Positions 1-12,429 of a stretch of 64,000 bases of DNA are shown one piece after another. Source of the stretch: Brachycybe producta (lineage: Eukaryota > Arthropoda > Diplopoda > Playtdesmida > Andrognathidae); contig JAUPFP010000003.1 of NCBI GenBank assembly GCA_036925085.1, positions 13,518,675 through 13,582,674 of the forward strand. Direction: 5' to 3'. Every line of letters begins with the position of its first letter. The first letter of the stretch is position 1. A program made the translations under genes and the position numbers. The notes under the pieces were generated by a model. The model had not been told where the DNA came from and made no database searches. It saw nothing but the letters and a program-made list of their open reading frames with translations.

Positions 1-360
1 TGAGTGACAGTGAAATTACCTTGAAGGTCATTTCAAAATAATCTTTTTTTCAAAAATAACTGAAAAATAATTTTTTTTCAAAAATGAGCTTGAAAAGAAC
101 TTGAGTGACAGTGAAATTACCTTGAAGGTCATTTCAAAATAATCTTTTTTTCAAAAATGACTGAAAAATATTTCTTCTCCAAAAAACAACCTTGAAATGA
201 CCTTGAGTGACTTTTAAATGACTTTGAAAAAAAAATATTTTAAAAAAATGACTGAAAAATATTTTTTTTTCAAAAATGACCCTGAGTGACCTTGAAAATT
301 GATTTTTTTTTTTCGAAAATGACTGAAAAATATTTTTTTTCAAAAGTAAAAATTTAAGTA
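1..360. repeat. Degenerate minisatellite
   Basis: About 3-4 imperfect copies of a roughly 100-bp AT-rich unit, recognisable by the recurring words TTGAGTGAC, TGACTGAAAAAT and TTTTTTTCAAAAA. The short open frame across it only follows the repeat and has no coding character. Confidence 0.7.
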
Positions 361-409
361 AAAATTATTAAAAAATGAAAATTTTTCAAAAAATTTTTCA
401 AAGGCTTAA

Positions 410-905
410 AAAGTTTGTGAAAAAAAATTATCCTCCTCGGATTTTTCTACTCGAAAATAATTGAATAAATAAAGCGAGTGATTCGGAATCATTCGCTTAA
501 TTTATTCAATTATTTTCGAAAATACATCGACTTTCATTTCGTTTTTTTGCGCTGGGGTCGCCCTTTATGGAAAATATGTGTTCTCCATTCAATTAAACAA
601 TTTCCAGAACTGTATACAAGACCAGTAAATTAATAATTGTAAATTAAAAGAAATAAGAAAATACAAAGAAGGTATTTTAACAATGAATGTATTTTAAAAA
701 CGGATTTTATGTTAATTTTTGAAAAAAGGGAAAATTTTCTTAATATGTGGCAGGAAATTTAATCAACTTCAATTTGATGATAAAATCTCATATTTTTGCA
801 TTCGGAAGTTTATTCTGAAACATAACCGCATGAAAATTCTCTTAAAAGATTGTGCTACCTCTTCTAGTTTCTAAAACACTTTTTAGTTTCTCTTATTTAT
901 TGCTC
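410..905. other. 3' flank of gene A1 with hairpin, duplicated at 16.63-17.12 kb
   Basis: This stretch is nearly identical to 16630-17120 downstream of A3. It holds a 68-bp hairpin (452-519; second copy 16665-16735) with arms of about 30 bp around a TGATTCGGAATCA centre. A minus-strand AATAAA at 809-814 is a plausible polyadenylation signal for A1; equivalents lie at 17032-17037 for A3 and 19923-19928 for A4. Confidence 0.65.
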
Positions 906-927
906 TCGTCTGAAAGACTGAATTACA

Positions 928-3779
928 TTAATAACAGCATTGTGGCTGACTGATTTTGTATTGCTCGGCATTTGAAGTCAAGTTTTCCGCAACAGCTTGG
1001 CAATCGCTGCTTAAATCCGGACCAAATGTATGATAGGCGACTTGAATAGCTACGATAACAAATGAAATATTACGGTTAGTAATAAACAGGGCAAGGAGGT
1101 TCATGCACTTAAAAAGCAACAAAAAACAACTAAATATGCCATTAAATATGCATTATAAAAAAATCTTATTTAAAATTTCACCCATGGAAATTGAAGAAAA
1201 ATGTTTTATTAGAACTTACATATTGCAATGGCAAACAAGAAACATTTTTAAATTTTCAAATTCAAAACTTCATCGATTTTTTGTGAAAAAGTTTTAATAT
1301 TTAGAAAAATTTCTCTCAACATCAAAGGATGTACGAGGAGGAGCATAAGTGGTGCAGGGCATCATTTGTACCAAGACCATCGTTAATTTCATTTATAGAT
1401 GAACCTTATTCTATGTTCCCCTTATACAGTATATTTCCACAATTTTCATGAAGTCAGAAAAGTTCTGAGACCTATTTTTTTTTTAAAAAAATTGCAAAAA
1501 TTTACAATGTATGCACTTTATTTTGCCAATTTTGGCAAAATATGGTATGCTTTGAAAAAAATGACAAAATATGCAAAAACATGCATTATAAAATTCATAT
1601 ATTTAGCTTTTTAGCATGATATGAATCATGTTCCTATCTCATTTAGCATGAATTCTGAGCCAGAATACTAAACATGCATATTTGCATGAACCTCCTTGCC
1701 CTGTTAATAAATGTACGATGATTGTCACCAACATTCAACTTACTTTGACTGGTTACAGCGCTGTCACAAAAGTAAGCAAGAAAAACACCATTGCTTAAAC
1801 TTTCAAAATAAGCTGGTACTGGCTTCTCACCTAGAAAAGAAATCCATTCATTATTTTAATGTGGCTGAATAGATATTTTGTTTTTGTTCCTCTGGATGGC
1901 GCCACCGTCGTGTGGCTGTTAAGTTCCATAGGAAATCTCTTTCCCTCCACCTGAAATTTTGAGAAATTCTTTTTCAAGCGAACATTTTTCAAGAAAATCA
2001 TTACAAAAAAAATTCAGTGGTTTAGAAACTAGAATAGTTGGTGATAATGCTAAACAAAAAAAAAAATGGTCATTTTCAAACTACTAAAAAATAGCTTATG
2101 TTTAAAGATATTGCTAAGATAAAAACTTTTAGCATTACCTTTTATCATTCTAGTTTTAATAACAATTTGAATTTTTTTTTCCTTTTTTTTGAAAGGTTTC
2201 CTTCACGTTTTCGCGTCCACATTCTACAAAAACATTTATGGAGTAAAATTTAAGCATCAGCTACTACCATGGCACCAGCTGATGAGAAGAAGAAAAGGAA
2301 AACAATATCTATTCAGCGCCCTTAATTGAAAAAAATAATTACATTATACAAAATTATAAAACTTACTGCCTGAAAATTGAAAGGAAACAGATTCAGTGGA
2401 GATGTTCCTAGTGCGTGTTGCAACCTCGGAAGACACAGCCGTCGAATTACTGCAATAGATTTATTTTATTAATAAAAGCAAATTTGGTGTTCAGTAAACT
2501 TTCCTTTTGCACAATTAGGAGCCTATAAGACGCTCTAGCACGTGCACGTGCACGTGCTGCACGATGCCATAATAGCAATGTTAAGCAAAATTTGACATTT
2601 TGAAAAACATGACCGCGGTTCTGAATACAAATCTCTCTTCAAACTGAATTTTGAACAATAATTGAAGTTGCAATTGCGTCTTGAATATTGTGGCCAGGTA
2701 TTAACATCTTTTGGTTGCAATATTTAAAGGCGTTTCTATTTTATACAATTTTGAATTATGCTAATTTGCTTCACCCATGTAAATTTTGCTAGCTACCTTT
2801 CGGTTGTTTACTCTTATATTTCATCTTTCAAAAATATTGGGCGTATTTCTTAATGTGTTCTTCAGGTATTAAGATAAATTCATTGTGTTACGAACTGCCG
2901 TTCGGTTGCTAGAGCAACTTAAGCAACTTTTGAACTGTAAAATTGACTGTGTTTCGTGACACGCGAAACTGTGCAGTGATTTCTAGGCTCTTAAGAACAA
3001 AATCAAACTTTGACCAAATTTATACTATAATACTTAAAAGAATTTGAATTTGAATAAAAAAACATTATTCTGCAAGCAACCCAGAGGGCCTATGACAGAG
3101 GGATAATTACTTAGCTCAAAATCAGAAAAAAATACATTGTTAAAATAACCATTTAATGAGTAGAAATAACTATTTAATTACTCTCTATTTGTGACAAAGT
3201 TACTTTAAAATGCAACATCAAGGAAATTTACGAACTAGAGGCCTCATTACAAAAAAAAAGTCATAAAATTGTGACGATCATATTTTGTGATGTCTCAATG
3301 TTTGTACACTATTATTTTATGACTATCATGTTGTTCTGTACACCAGTCAATAACAGTGATAATAATAATTTGTAATTTGCTTTTGTGACTGTTACAAGGC
3401 TCGATATGACAATTTACTTACTGTCCTACAAAAGTATTATTTTCTTTCAGAAAAAAATAAAAACCTATGCTTACATCTTGGACAGAAAAACAACCTCTTG
3501 ATAAGTGTCATAATCCGTTACAAACACTTTGTAACACGAATTATTGGTCTCCGAATTAATTATGTAATCGACAGTAAAAACTCCATAACTCTGAAAAACA
3601 AATCATAAGGCATATTAATACTAGAATTATGTTGACTAATAAATACATCATTAAACATCAAAACTTGCCTGCGAATAAGAAGAATCGGATGTGGCTTTAG
3701 TGCATTCAAAGCTTAGAGAAAAAGGCAAAACACTCAAAACACCCAAAAAGCCAAGGAGTCCCATTAATATTGGAAACAT
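928..3779 (-). CDS. Secreted Cys-containing protein, subfamily A copy 1 (A1)
   Basis: Five coding exons on the minus strand: 3779-3669, 3590-3475, 2449-2367, 1812-1744 and 1049-928. They give 166 aa plus stop with no frame break. Exon 1 encodes a signal peptide (MFPILMGLLGF...SLS) followed by FECTK. Exon 5 ends ISQPQCCY-stop. Intron phases are 0, 2, 1, 1. Intron 1 starts with GCAAGT, the others with GTAAGY, and all end in AG. A TATA-like stretch lies about 100 bp upstream of the ATG (near 3880), just after a conserved AACTGTTCAATA on the plus strand. Unlike A2-A4 it lacks two cysteines: Val replaces Cys in exon 2 (3570-3572) and Ala replaces Cys in exon 5 (1036-1038). Intron 4 is enlarged by a hAT-type element. 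The function is unknown; the phase pattern suggests a lipocalin-like fold, but no GxW motif is visible. Expression cannot be judged from sequence. Confidence 0.75.
1087..1703. mobile_element. hAT-type MITE in intron 4 of A1
   Basis: A 617-bp insertion absent from A2-A4. The terminal inverted repeats are 21 bp and perfect, beginning CAGGGCAAGGAGG (1087-1107 and 1683-1703). The flanking 8-mers GTAATAAA and TTAATAAA match at 7 of 8 positions, which fits the 8-bp target duplication of hAT elements. No transposase is visible. Confidence 0.85.
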
Positions 3780-4251
3780 TCTCAAAATCCGACTCTGAAA
3801 TCAGTAAAAACTTGCACACAGTAATAGCTTTTTCGAACCTGCAAATAAAGCTCAATTAAACTGCAACCAACTGTTCAATATATACTGTATGTACAGTACA
3901 CATTGGTTATAAATGACACCTGATTCAGGTGAATGAAATAAAAATGTAACACCTGTCTATTGTATAATGAGTGTAATATATTATATTTTTATTATCATCA
4001 ATCACTCTAACATGAATATTTATCAATAATACTCAACTTGACAACAACGAGTGTAATGACTCAACATGAAGCTACGTAAGCGAGGCAAACATAAACATAA
4101 TTCAAAATGCATAACTTGTATTAAAATGTTAGTAACACACACATAACTATTAAATTGCAAAAAAAAACTCTGGTTAGAACTAGCTAACAATGGCTAGAGC
4201 TTTCTAGTTAACATAGATTGATAGTACAATGCTTTTCCTAGAATTTGGGTA

Positions 4252-4300
4252 CAGTAAGACCGTTGACGGATTATTGGAACATGTCAGTTATCGAAATTAC
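4252..4300. mobile_element. Truncated pogo-type MITE at the A1/A2 junction
   Basis: This piece begins ACAGTAAGACCGTTGACGG like the complete elements at 8333 and 23675. It breaks off after about 50 bp where the A2 3' flank starts (CATGAAAATTCTC). It appears to mark the tandem-duplication junction. The join also removes the AATAAA found downstream of A1, A3 and A4. Confidence 0.65.
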
Positions 4301-4404
4301 CGTCATGAAAATTCTCTTAAAAGATTGTGCTACCCCTTCTAGTTTCTAAAACACTTTCTAGTTTTTCTTATTTTTTTTGCTCTCTTCTGAAAGACTGAAT
4401 AACA

Positions 4405-7400
4405 TTAATAACAGCATTTTGGCTGACTGATTTTGTATTCCTCGGCATTTGAAGTCAAGTTTTCGGCAACAGCTTGGCAATCACTGCTTAAATCCGGACC
4501 AAACGAATTATAGCAAACATAAATAACTACGATAACGAATGAAATATTACGGTTAGTTATAAATGTATGATGATTGTCACCAACATTCAACTTACTTTGA
4601 CTAGTTACATCGCTGTCACAAAAGTAAGCAAGAAAGACACCATTGCTTAAACTTTCAAAATAAGCTGGTACTGGCTGCGATGCTAAGAAAGAAATTCATT
4701 CAATCGAATCTTTTTTTAATGTGGCTGAATAGCTATTTATTTTGTTTTTGTTCCTCTGGATGGCGCCACTGCAGTGTGGCTGTTAAGTTCCATAGAAAGT
4801 CTATTTCCCTACAGCTGAAATTTTGAGAAAATTTTTTTTTTCAAGAGAACATTTTTCAAGAAAATCATTACAAAAAAATTCAGTGGTTTAGAAACTAGAA
4901 TAGTTGGTGATAAATTGATAATTCTAAACAAAAAAACAAAAAAATTAGTCATTTTCAAACTGCTAAAAATAGCTTGTTTTAAAATATTGCTAAGAAAAAA
5001 AAATTTTAGCATTACCTTTTACCATTCTAGTTTTAATAACAATTTGAATTTTTTTCCCTTTTTTTAAAGGTTTCCTTCACGTTTTCGCGTCCAAATTTTA
5101 CAAAAACATCTATGGAGTTTAAGCATCAGCTACTGCCATGGCACCAGCCGATGGGAAGAAGAAAAAAAAAAACAATATCTATTCAGCGCTCTTATTTGAA
5201 AAAAATAATTACATTATACTAAATTATAAAACTTACTGCCTAAATATTGAAAGTAAATAGATCCAGTGCTGCTGTTCCTAGTGCGTGTTGCAACCTCGGA
5301 AGACACAGCCGTCGAATTACTGCAATAGATTTATTTTATTAATATGGGCAAATTTGGAGTTCAGTAAACTTCCCTTTTGCACAATTAGGAGAATAGAAGA
5401 CGCTCTAACACGTGCACGCGCTGCACGATGCCATACAAGCAATGTTAAGCAAAATTTGACATTTCGAAAAACATGATCGCGTTTTCTAAATACAAATCTC
5501 TCTTCAAACTGAATTTTGAACAATAACTGAAGTCACAATCGCTTCTTGAATATTGTGGCCAGGTAGTAACATCTTTTGGTTGCAATATTTAAAGGTGTTT
5601 TTATTTTATACAATTTTGAATTATGCTAATTTCCTTCACCCACGTTAAAGACAATTGACTTTAAAAAGGTAAATTTTTCTAGCCACTTTTCGGTTCTTTA
5701 CTCTTATATTTCATCTTTAAAAAAATTGGGCGTGTTTCTTAATATGTTCTTCACGTATTAAGATAAATTCATCGTGTTACGAACTGCCGTTCGGTTGCTA
5801 GAGCAACTTAAGCAACTTTTGAACCACAAAATTGTGACACCCTGTATCTGCATACACCCCGTAGAAATTCCCTTACTTCAGAATGGCACCCCATGGAGCA
5901 CAGATGTCCAGACTTGGTTGGCCCGAATTCTTAGTGAATTCGAAGAACCAATTTGGACCGTGAAAAATTGGGAAAAGAGTTCCAAAAATGCCTTTCCTTA
6001 AAAGGTAATATTCTCAGCCTAGGACCAGGGGCGGATTTACCAATAGGCAGAGTAGGCAGCTGCCTAGGGCGGCAAATGTTTTGGGGCGGCAAATTGTAAA
6101 ATTTTTTTTTTTGGAAATTCGTTTTGGATAAAAAAGAAAGTATTGTAAAACAATAAACTGCCTAATATAACAAATTGGTTGGCAAGAGTAATTGATGTAA
6201 CAAGAGCCAGAATGACCAAAATGGTAAATCCGCCACTGCCTAGGACAATGATTGGCCCAGTTGGCCTGTCATTTAGCCCTCAGGTGACAGGCGCCCCTCC
6301 CTTCAGACAGAACGAAAGTGCCATGCCACTTATGTTTGAGGACAGTTCCAGAGAGTTTTCGAATGAGTAAGTTCGAATAGAGTTAAAAGAGAAAAACGAA
6401 GTGTTTTTAGTAATTGTGGACTTAAGAGTGAATGGCAGTCAAGTATTTTAGTCAATAATTGTATCATCAATTTAAAGGATATAACCATGTATTCATACAA
6501 AGTTGTCATATATAAAAAGAACCTTTTATACCTCATAAAAGTGTGGTGCAAGTTTATTTTCCTACTTAGCGAAAATAACGAAGAGAACAGGAACTTTAGC
6601 CAACAGTTCTCATCACCATCAGATGCCCTCAGAAACATTCTGAGTCCCTCTGATTGGCGCCTCCAAACCGGCTAAAGAGGACCAGGAACATTGAAGTGGT
6701 TATGCAACTATACAAAAGATTCTCAGGACAGGGCTGAGAGTGTTCAAAACCTTCAGTAGAGAGAAGGGCCACGGTCGGCCCTGGCCAAACGAGATAAGTC
6801 TTTTTGTGGGCTTTTTAAGGAATTAACTGTGCTCGAGAGACTGTGTGACAGGTGTAGGTCACCTGGACTAACAGAATGTCGCGCCCGGTTAAAACAGCAG
6901 CTGGTCTGCAGCCAGCACCCCCCCATAAGGATAGTGCTAAAGGGCCAGCCTCGTCACAAAATTGACTGTTTCGTGACACGCGAAACTGTGGAGTGATTTC
7001 TAGGCTCTTAAGAACAAAATCAAACTTTGACCAAATTTATACTAAAATACTTAAAAGAATTTGAACATTTGAGTAAAAAAATTATTCTGCAAGCAACCCA
7101 GAGGGCCTCTGACAGAGGGATAATTACTTAGCTCAAAATCAGATAAAAAATACATTGTTAAAATAACCATTTAATGAGTAGAAATAACTATTTAATTACT
7201 CTCTATTTGTGACAAAGTTACTTTAAAATGCAACATCGAAGAAAATTTACGAACTAGAGGCCTCATTACGAAAAAAAAAAGTCATAAAATTGTGACGATC
7301 GTATCTTGTGATGTCTCAATGCTTGTACACTATTATTTTATGACTATCATGTTGTTCTGTACACAAGTGAATAACAGTCATAATAATAATTTGTAATTTA

Positions 7401-7801
7401 TTTTTGTGACTGTTACAAGGCTCGATGTGACAATTTACTTACTGTCCTACAAAAGTAATATTTTCATTCAGAAAAAAATAAAAACCTATGCTTACATCTT
7501 GGACACAAAAAAAACCTCTTGATAAGTGTCATAATCCGTTACGAACACTTTGTAACACGAAGTATTGGTGGCCATATTAATTATGTAATCGCAAGTAAAA
7601 ACTCCATAACTCTGAAAAACAAATCATAAGGCATATTGATACTAGAATTATGTTGACTAATTAATACATCCATTATGCATCAAAACTTGCCTGCGAGTTA
7701 GAAAAATCACTTGTGGGTTGAGTGCATTCAAAGCTTATAGAAAAAGGCAAAACACTCAAAAAACCCCAAATGCCAATGAATCCCATTAATAATTTAAACA
7801 T
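4405..7801 (-). CDS. Secreted Cys-containing protein, subfamily A copy 2 (A2)
   Basis: Exons 7801-7691, 7611-7496, 5319-5237, 4664-4596 and 4526-4405 join to an intact 166-aa frame. The signal peptide begins MFKLLMGFIGIWGFLSVLPF and the mature protein would start near FECTQPTSD. The C-terminus is ISQPKCCY. Eight cysteines are present, including the FTC (exon 2) and VCY (exon 5) pair that A1 lacks. Introns 1 to 4 have phases 0, 2, 1, 1. Intron 1 uses a GCAAGT donor and intron 4 is only 69 bp. The TATA-like stretch is near 7908. Intron 2 carries a solo LTR (5833-6958) with a nested hAT MITE. The normal polyadenylation region is replaced by a pogo fragment, so the 3' end may differ from the siblings. 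Confidence 0.75.
5833..6958 (+). mobile_element. Solo LTR, TGTGAC family, in intron 2 of A2
   Basis: The element runs from TGTGACACCC to CTCGTCACA and is flanked on both sides by AAAT (5829-5832 and 6959-6962), a 4-bp target duplication. The uninterrupted sequence is seen in A1, A3 and A4. Without its nested 213-bp MITE it is about 905 bp, close to its relatives at 9290 and 20519. No internal region or reading frame is present, so it is a solo LTR, probably of a Ty3/Gypsy-like element. Confidence 0.8.
6026..6238. mobile_element. hAT-type MITE nested in the solo LTR
   Basis: A 213-bp element with ends CAGGGGCGGATTTACC and GGTAAATCCGCCACTG (one mismatch) and a perfect 8-bp target duplication CCTAGGAC (6018-6025 and 6239-6246). 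It is younger than the LTR it interrupts. Confidence 0.92.
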
Positions 7802-8332
7802 TCTCAAAATCCGACCCTTAATTTCCTCAAATCAGTAAAAACTTGCACACTAATAGCTTTTTCGAACCTGCAAATAAAGCTCAATTAAACTGCTACCAAC
7901 TGTTCAATATATACTGTTTGTATACAGGATATGTATTTCAAATTTGGTTATAAATTGCTTTACACCGGATCCATGTGAATGCTATAAACATTTAAATCCT
8001 GTCTATTGTATAATGAGTGTAATATATTATATTTTTATTATCATCAATCACTCTAACATATGAATAGTTATCAATAATACTCAACTTGACGTTAACTAGT
8101 GTAATAACTCAACATGAAGCTACATAAGCGAGGCAAACATAAACATAAACATAATTCAAAATGCGTAAATATTAATTATTATTGTTAGTCACCCAAACAT
8201 AACTATTTTAAATTACATGATTTTGGATATGTTTTTTTGAATCAAAAACACTGGTTAGAACTGGTTAACACTGGCTAGAACTTTAAATTTAACACACATT
8301 GATAGTACAGTGCGTGTCCTAGAATTTGGATA

Positions 8333-8573
8333 CAGTAAGACCGTGAACGGATTATTGGAACATGTCAGTTATCGAAACCGTCGATTATCGGAAACAATAT
8401 TTTTTTTTTACTTATGAAATCTTATGAAAATAAAAATTTTTCTTTGCAATTGGTTTCTTCTTAATTTTCTCCACTTTTTTTAATGAGAGTTCGATTATAT
8501 GAATTTTCGATTTTCGGAAGTTCGGAACTATGTTTGTGTGACATATTTAGTTTCGATAATCGACGTTCTACTG
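8333..8573. mobile_element. pogo/Tigger-type MITE
   Basis: A 241-bp element between TA dinucleotides. It begins CAGTAAGACCGTGAACGG and ends with the complement of CAGTAGAACGTCGATTATCG. A second complete copy lies at 23675-23897 in the equivalent position upstream of A4. Confidence 0.75.
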
Positions 8574-8577
8574 TATA

Positions 8578-11117
8578 ACTAGTTACACTTGATGGATCCA
8601 CCTGAAATTTTCAACATAAAGAGAGCATGTTATATTATAAACGTTCTACTAGGCAGAAAGTTTTTTTTTTGTTAAAAAGGTAAAAATGAAAAAAAAATTA
8701 AAAACTGAAAAAATGAATTTCTTAACTACAGACGACGCACTAATAAACTTTTCACTTATTATTATTGTAACCAGTAGTGTACCGATGGTCTATGGCGCCC
8801 CGGACAAATTCGGTAGGCTGCCCCCCCCCCACCAATAAATTACCAAAAAAAAATTTAAAATTTACTTTCTTACATTCGTATTACTTTTTAATGGCGTATG
8901 TTAGGTACCTATTAGATTAACAGTTAACTAAACATAACACCATCAGTTTTGGCTAAACTACTGTTAAATACAAAACATTGAAAACATGTTTAAAATTATG
9001 ATTGTTTTTGTGCCATGAACAATAGGCTAGCAGAGAAGAATTAGAATTATAATTGTTTTACAATTTACAAGAGATTTTAGCCCATTTGGAGCTCCCCCTC
9101 CCTACACTTCTGATTGTGACAATATACCATGCTAAACAAAACAGTAACATTAAAATTAATAAGATATTTGACTGCCCTGATGTTTTATAACTTAAAACAT
9201 TCTTTTCTTCATACTTTAAACTAAATGTATATTGTATAAGCACATTCTGCCTTGAAGCAGCTAAAATGGCATTTTTCAGGTCTGCTACTTGTGACACCCC
9301 CTGCACATGTGTCGGCGCACACGTGTGCGAAGGATATCACTTACCACAGCTCCTCGAGTTTGGCCCCCCTGGTGCCCAGATGGCCCTATAACAGGTGTGA
9401 AAAGAAAGAGTTTCGCCGCCTGTAGCACATGTAAGTAATTACATGTAGGAAATTGTCCATTTCCTCTGGACAATGACACCAGATTAATCAAGAAGGATTT
9501 CTCCGGAATCATTTGAATAATTCTAAGAAACCAGTTCCAAATAAGAGAATACAGTAACTCAGGGATCGCCATTGGTCAGTCGGACCTGTGGGCGACCCCT
9601 GGTCATCAGTGGCCCCTCTCAAGGGCCAAAATAACAAAACCAGGCACGCAAGGTACCCAGGGAGGAGAGAAGGAAGAAGTCTTGGGGGAACAGTGTTTCC
9701 TTCCTCGTCAGGCAGAGTTGAGGATCAGAATATCCTAACCCAAAGTAGTCTTTGGACTTAGAATATTTGGTATGAAGAGAGCATTTTGTATCTTTATATC
9801 GCCTTAATGTATCGCATTAACCATACAAATAAACCAAGTTAATTGCTAAGGAGAGTTTTTTTCTTCGCGAACACCTCTGGGAGGTTTAATCATCATTGCC
9901 TCTTTAAATCGTGGAAACTAGGGAAAACCTTACTACACAGAACCCCAAGAGTCGACAATGCCAAGTAGTCCAATTCCGATAGCCAGAAGTGGAGGCGCGA
10001 CCAGGGGTCAACAAGGTCAACAAGTAGATCTGGATCACCCGGCAAGTCACAAAGTCCAAGCTCGTGAGTGTGGAGCATCACACAATCCGAGCACAGCCGG
10101 CTGGTCGGGGACCAGCCACAGCACAAAGAGGCAATCTCATGGCTGGACGGGGTCCAGTCATGTTACATACTGCCAAAGGTTCTCAATAGAATTAATTCCA
10201 GAGAACATGCCACTGATCATTAAAGTTGTGATATTTTGGTTTTGTTACCTTTCCTTCCATCTATTACTGGAGTGTACGGGCGTGTTTCCCTGCTGAAATA
10301 CTAAGCTAATGCTAGGAAATCAATGTTTTTATGGCAGTACCATACCCTTGTAAAGTTGTCTGATAATCAATAATATCTGTTTTGTTTGAAATAAAGGATA
10401 TAGCAACTCATTTCAAAGACTAATCTGCTTGGTTCCAAAGGCACTAAACGTTCCTCATATCATTAGGCTCTCCCACTGCCAAAATCTTGTTTAGAAATAT
10501 ATTGTGGTTTTTTTCCTCAGATCCTTCCAATATGAAGAGAAAAAAAAAAAGAAAAACCGTCAGGGTGATCATCGAGATTGAATTTTTTTTCCCGAAACAT
10601 CACCACTCTCAAATAGCCGGCTTGTTCTCTGGACTTAAATCCTATGGAAACCTTTTGGGACATCATTGTACGTGATGGTTAAGCACATTGCCATAATTAT
10701 AATACAGTAGCAGAGCTGAAAAGTGCCATTTTAGCTGTTTCGAGGCAGAATTTCTGTAAACTTGCCGTCATCGTTCTAATCTTGTTTAAAGTATGTAGAA
10801 AAAAATGTTTAAAAGTTATAACACACCAGGGCAGTCGTATACCTTATTAGTTGTACTGTGTTTTTTTAGCATGTTATTTTGTCACAATAATTAATAAAAG
10901 TGAAAAATTCATTAGTGTGTCTATAGTTATGAAATGGTCACTTTTCAGTTTTAAATTTTTTTTTAATTTTTATCTTTTGAAGAAAATAATGTCTATCTAG
11001 CAGAAAGTTTATACTATAACATGCTCTCTTTATGTTGAAAATTTCAGGCGGAATCATCAAGTATAACTCGAGTTAAAAAACAATTTCTTGGGTGCTTCAT
11101 ATATACATGTATACAGT
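8578..11117. mobile_element. Degenerate Tc1-like element(s) in opposite orientation
   Basis: The terminal region at about 8580-8655 recurs in reverse at about 10985-11117, ending near ACAGTA. Between them are two broken transposase tails. On the minus strand, 9058-9289 reads VADLKNAILAASRQN and 10168-10345 includes a QQ(E/D)N-like stretch. On the plus strand, 10617-10760 reads SLDLNPMETFWDII, then a stop, then VAELKSAILAVSRQN. SxDLNPxExxWD is the conserved C-terminal motif of Tc1 transposases. Stops and frameshifts make both copies inactive. A solo LTR (9290-10167) splits the first copy. The 8.58-11.69 kb stretch is partly repeated at 25.38-26.80 kb. Confidence 0.75.
9290..10167 (+). mobile_element. 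Solo LTR, TGTGAC family, inside a Tc1-like element
   Basis: An 878-bp element from TGTGACACCCC to CATGTTACA with a 4-bp target duplication TACT (9286-9289 and 10168-10171). It shares words such as CTGGTGCCCAGATGGCCCT with the reverse-oriented copy at 50336-50795. No internal retrotransposon sequence remains. Confidence 0.8.
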
Positions 11118-11208
11118 ATAAATATGAAATGCACTATATATAACCAGACATCTGGCCTAATAACCAATCTTTTGAATAGAAAAAAAACCATAATTGTAGC
11201 TGGTATAG

Positions 11209-11210
<2 letters not shown>

Positions 11211-11240
<30 letters not shown>
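11211..11240. repeat. (ATG)n microsatellite
   Basis: About ten uninterrupted ATG trinucleotides in a gene-free stretch. The following 11262-11660 is an unclassified repeat also present at 26380-26760. Confidence 0.9.
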
Positions 11241-11718
11241 ATTTCATATTTGGCACTTGTAAAAAAAAAGTGGCACCTCTATTTTTGCAAAAAAAAAAGT
11301 TGGAAGGATATATTTCTGTGAATTTCTGCAGAAAACATTCTTACTACCGATCCTAATTCTGCAGAAATGTGGGTGCATAATAAAAGTGTCAAAAACTTGC
11401 AGAATTTCTGTGCACTTTTTCGAGAACATCTCTACAGAGTATTATTTATAGCAGTGTTGGGCCAGAAATTGTGAAACAGTTTTTTTTATAGTGCATAAAA
11501 ATTCGAGCTCCAGTAATGGTATTTTGAAAACAGGCAGTTACTTCGTCATCACGCTACAGGTCTATTATCATTCATAAACAAACAAGTCACCAATCAAATA
11601 CCACAAAATATTTACAAACTGTTCACTCATCTGTGGCAGTCTGGTAATTAATAAACATTATATAAAAACCTAATTAATATTCAATATGTGTATACTGAAT
11701 ATTAATTAGGTTATTATA

Positions 11719-12360
11719 CAGTGCGTTTCAGATATATAGATGCACCCCAAAAATTGGTTATATACATCGAGTTAAACTTGATGGATTCACCTGAAATTTT
11801 CACCATAAACAGATCATCTTATATTATAAACGTTCTGCTAGGCAGAAAATTTTTTCTTAAAAAGGTTAAAATTAAAAAAAATTAAAAACTAAAAAATGAC
11901 CATTTCATAAGTATAGACACACTAATGAACTTGTCGCTTTTAATAATTATTGTGACAAAATAACATTCTGAACACAACAGTACCATTAAAATTAACAAGG
12001 TATATGACTATCCTGATGTTTTAGAACTTAAAACATTCTTTTCTACAAACTTTAAACTAGAATTATAAACAAATTTACAGAAATTCTGCCCGAAGCAGCT
12101 AAAATGACACTTTTCAGCTTTGATATTGTAGCATAATCCTGGCAATCTGCTTAATAATCACATACGATGATGTCCCAAAAGTTTTCTACAGGATTTATGT
12201 CCATGGGATACGCCGGAATACGAGAGTGGTGATATTTTGGTTCCGTAACCATTCCTTCGTTAGGTTATTGGAGGAAACTGGGGCATTATCTTGCTGGAAT
12301 ACTAAGCTAATGCTATGGAATCAATGTTTTATGGCAGTACATACCCTCGTAACAATGTCT
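11719..12360 (-). mobile_element. Truncated Tc1-like element with transposase remnant
   Basis: It begins CAGTGCGTTTCAGATATATA and shares the terminal region GTTAAACTTGATGGATTC with the element at 8.58 kb. The minus strand at about 12090-12300 reads QQDNAPVSSNN and, further on, INPVENFWDIIV, which are Tc1 transposase motifs. Stops interrupt the frame. The far end is missing where a (CA)n tract begins (12362). Confidence 0.75.
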
Positions 12361-12429
12361 GACACACACACACACACACATACACAGACCTGGCTTAATA
12401 TATGTGAGCTTTTGGCATCGATACTATAA

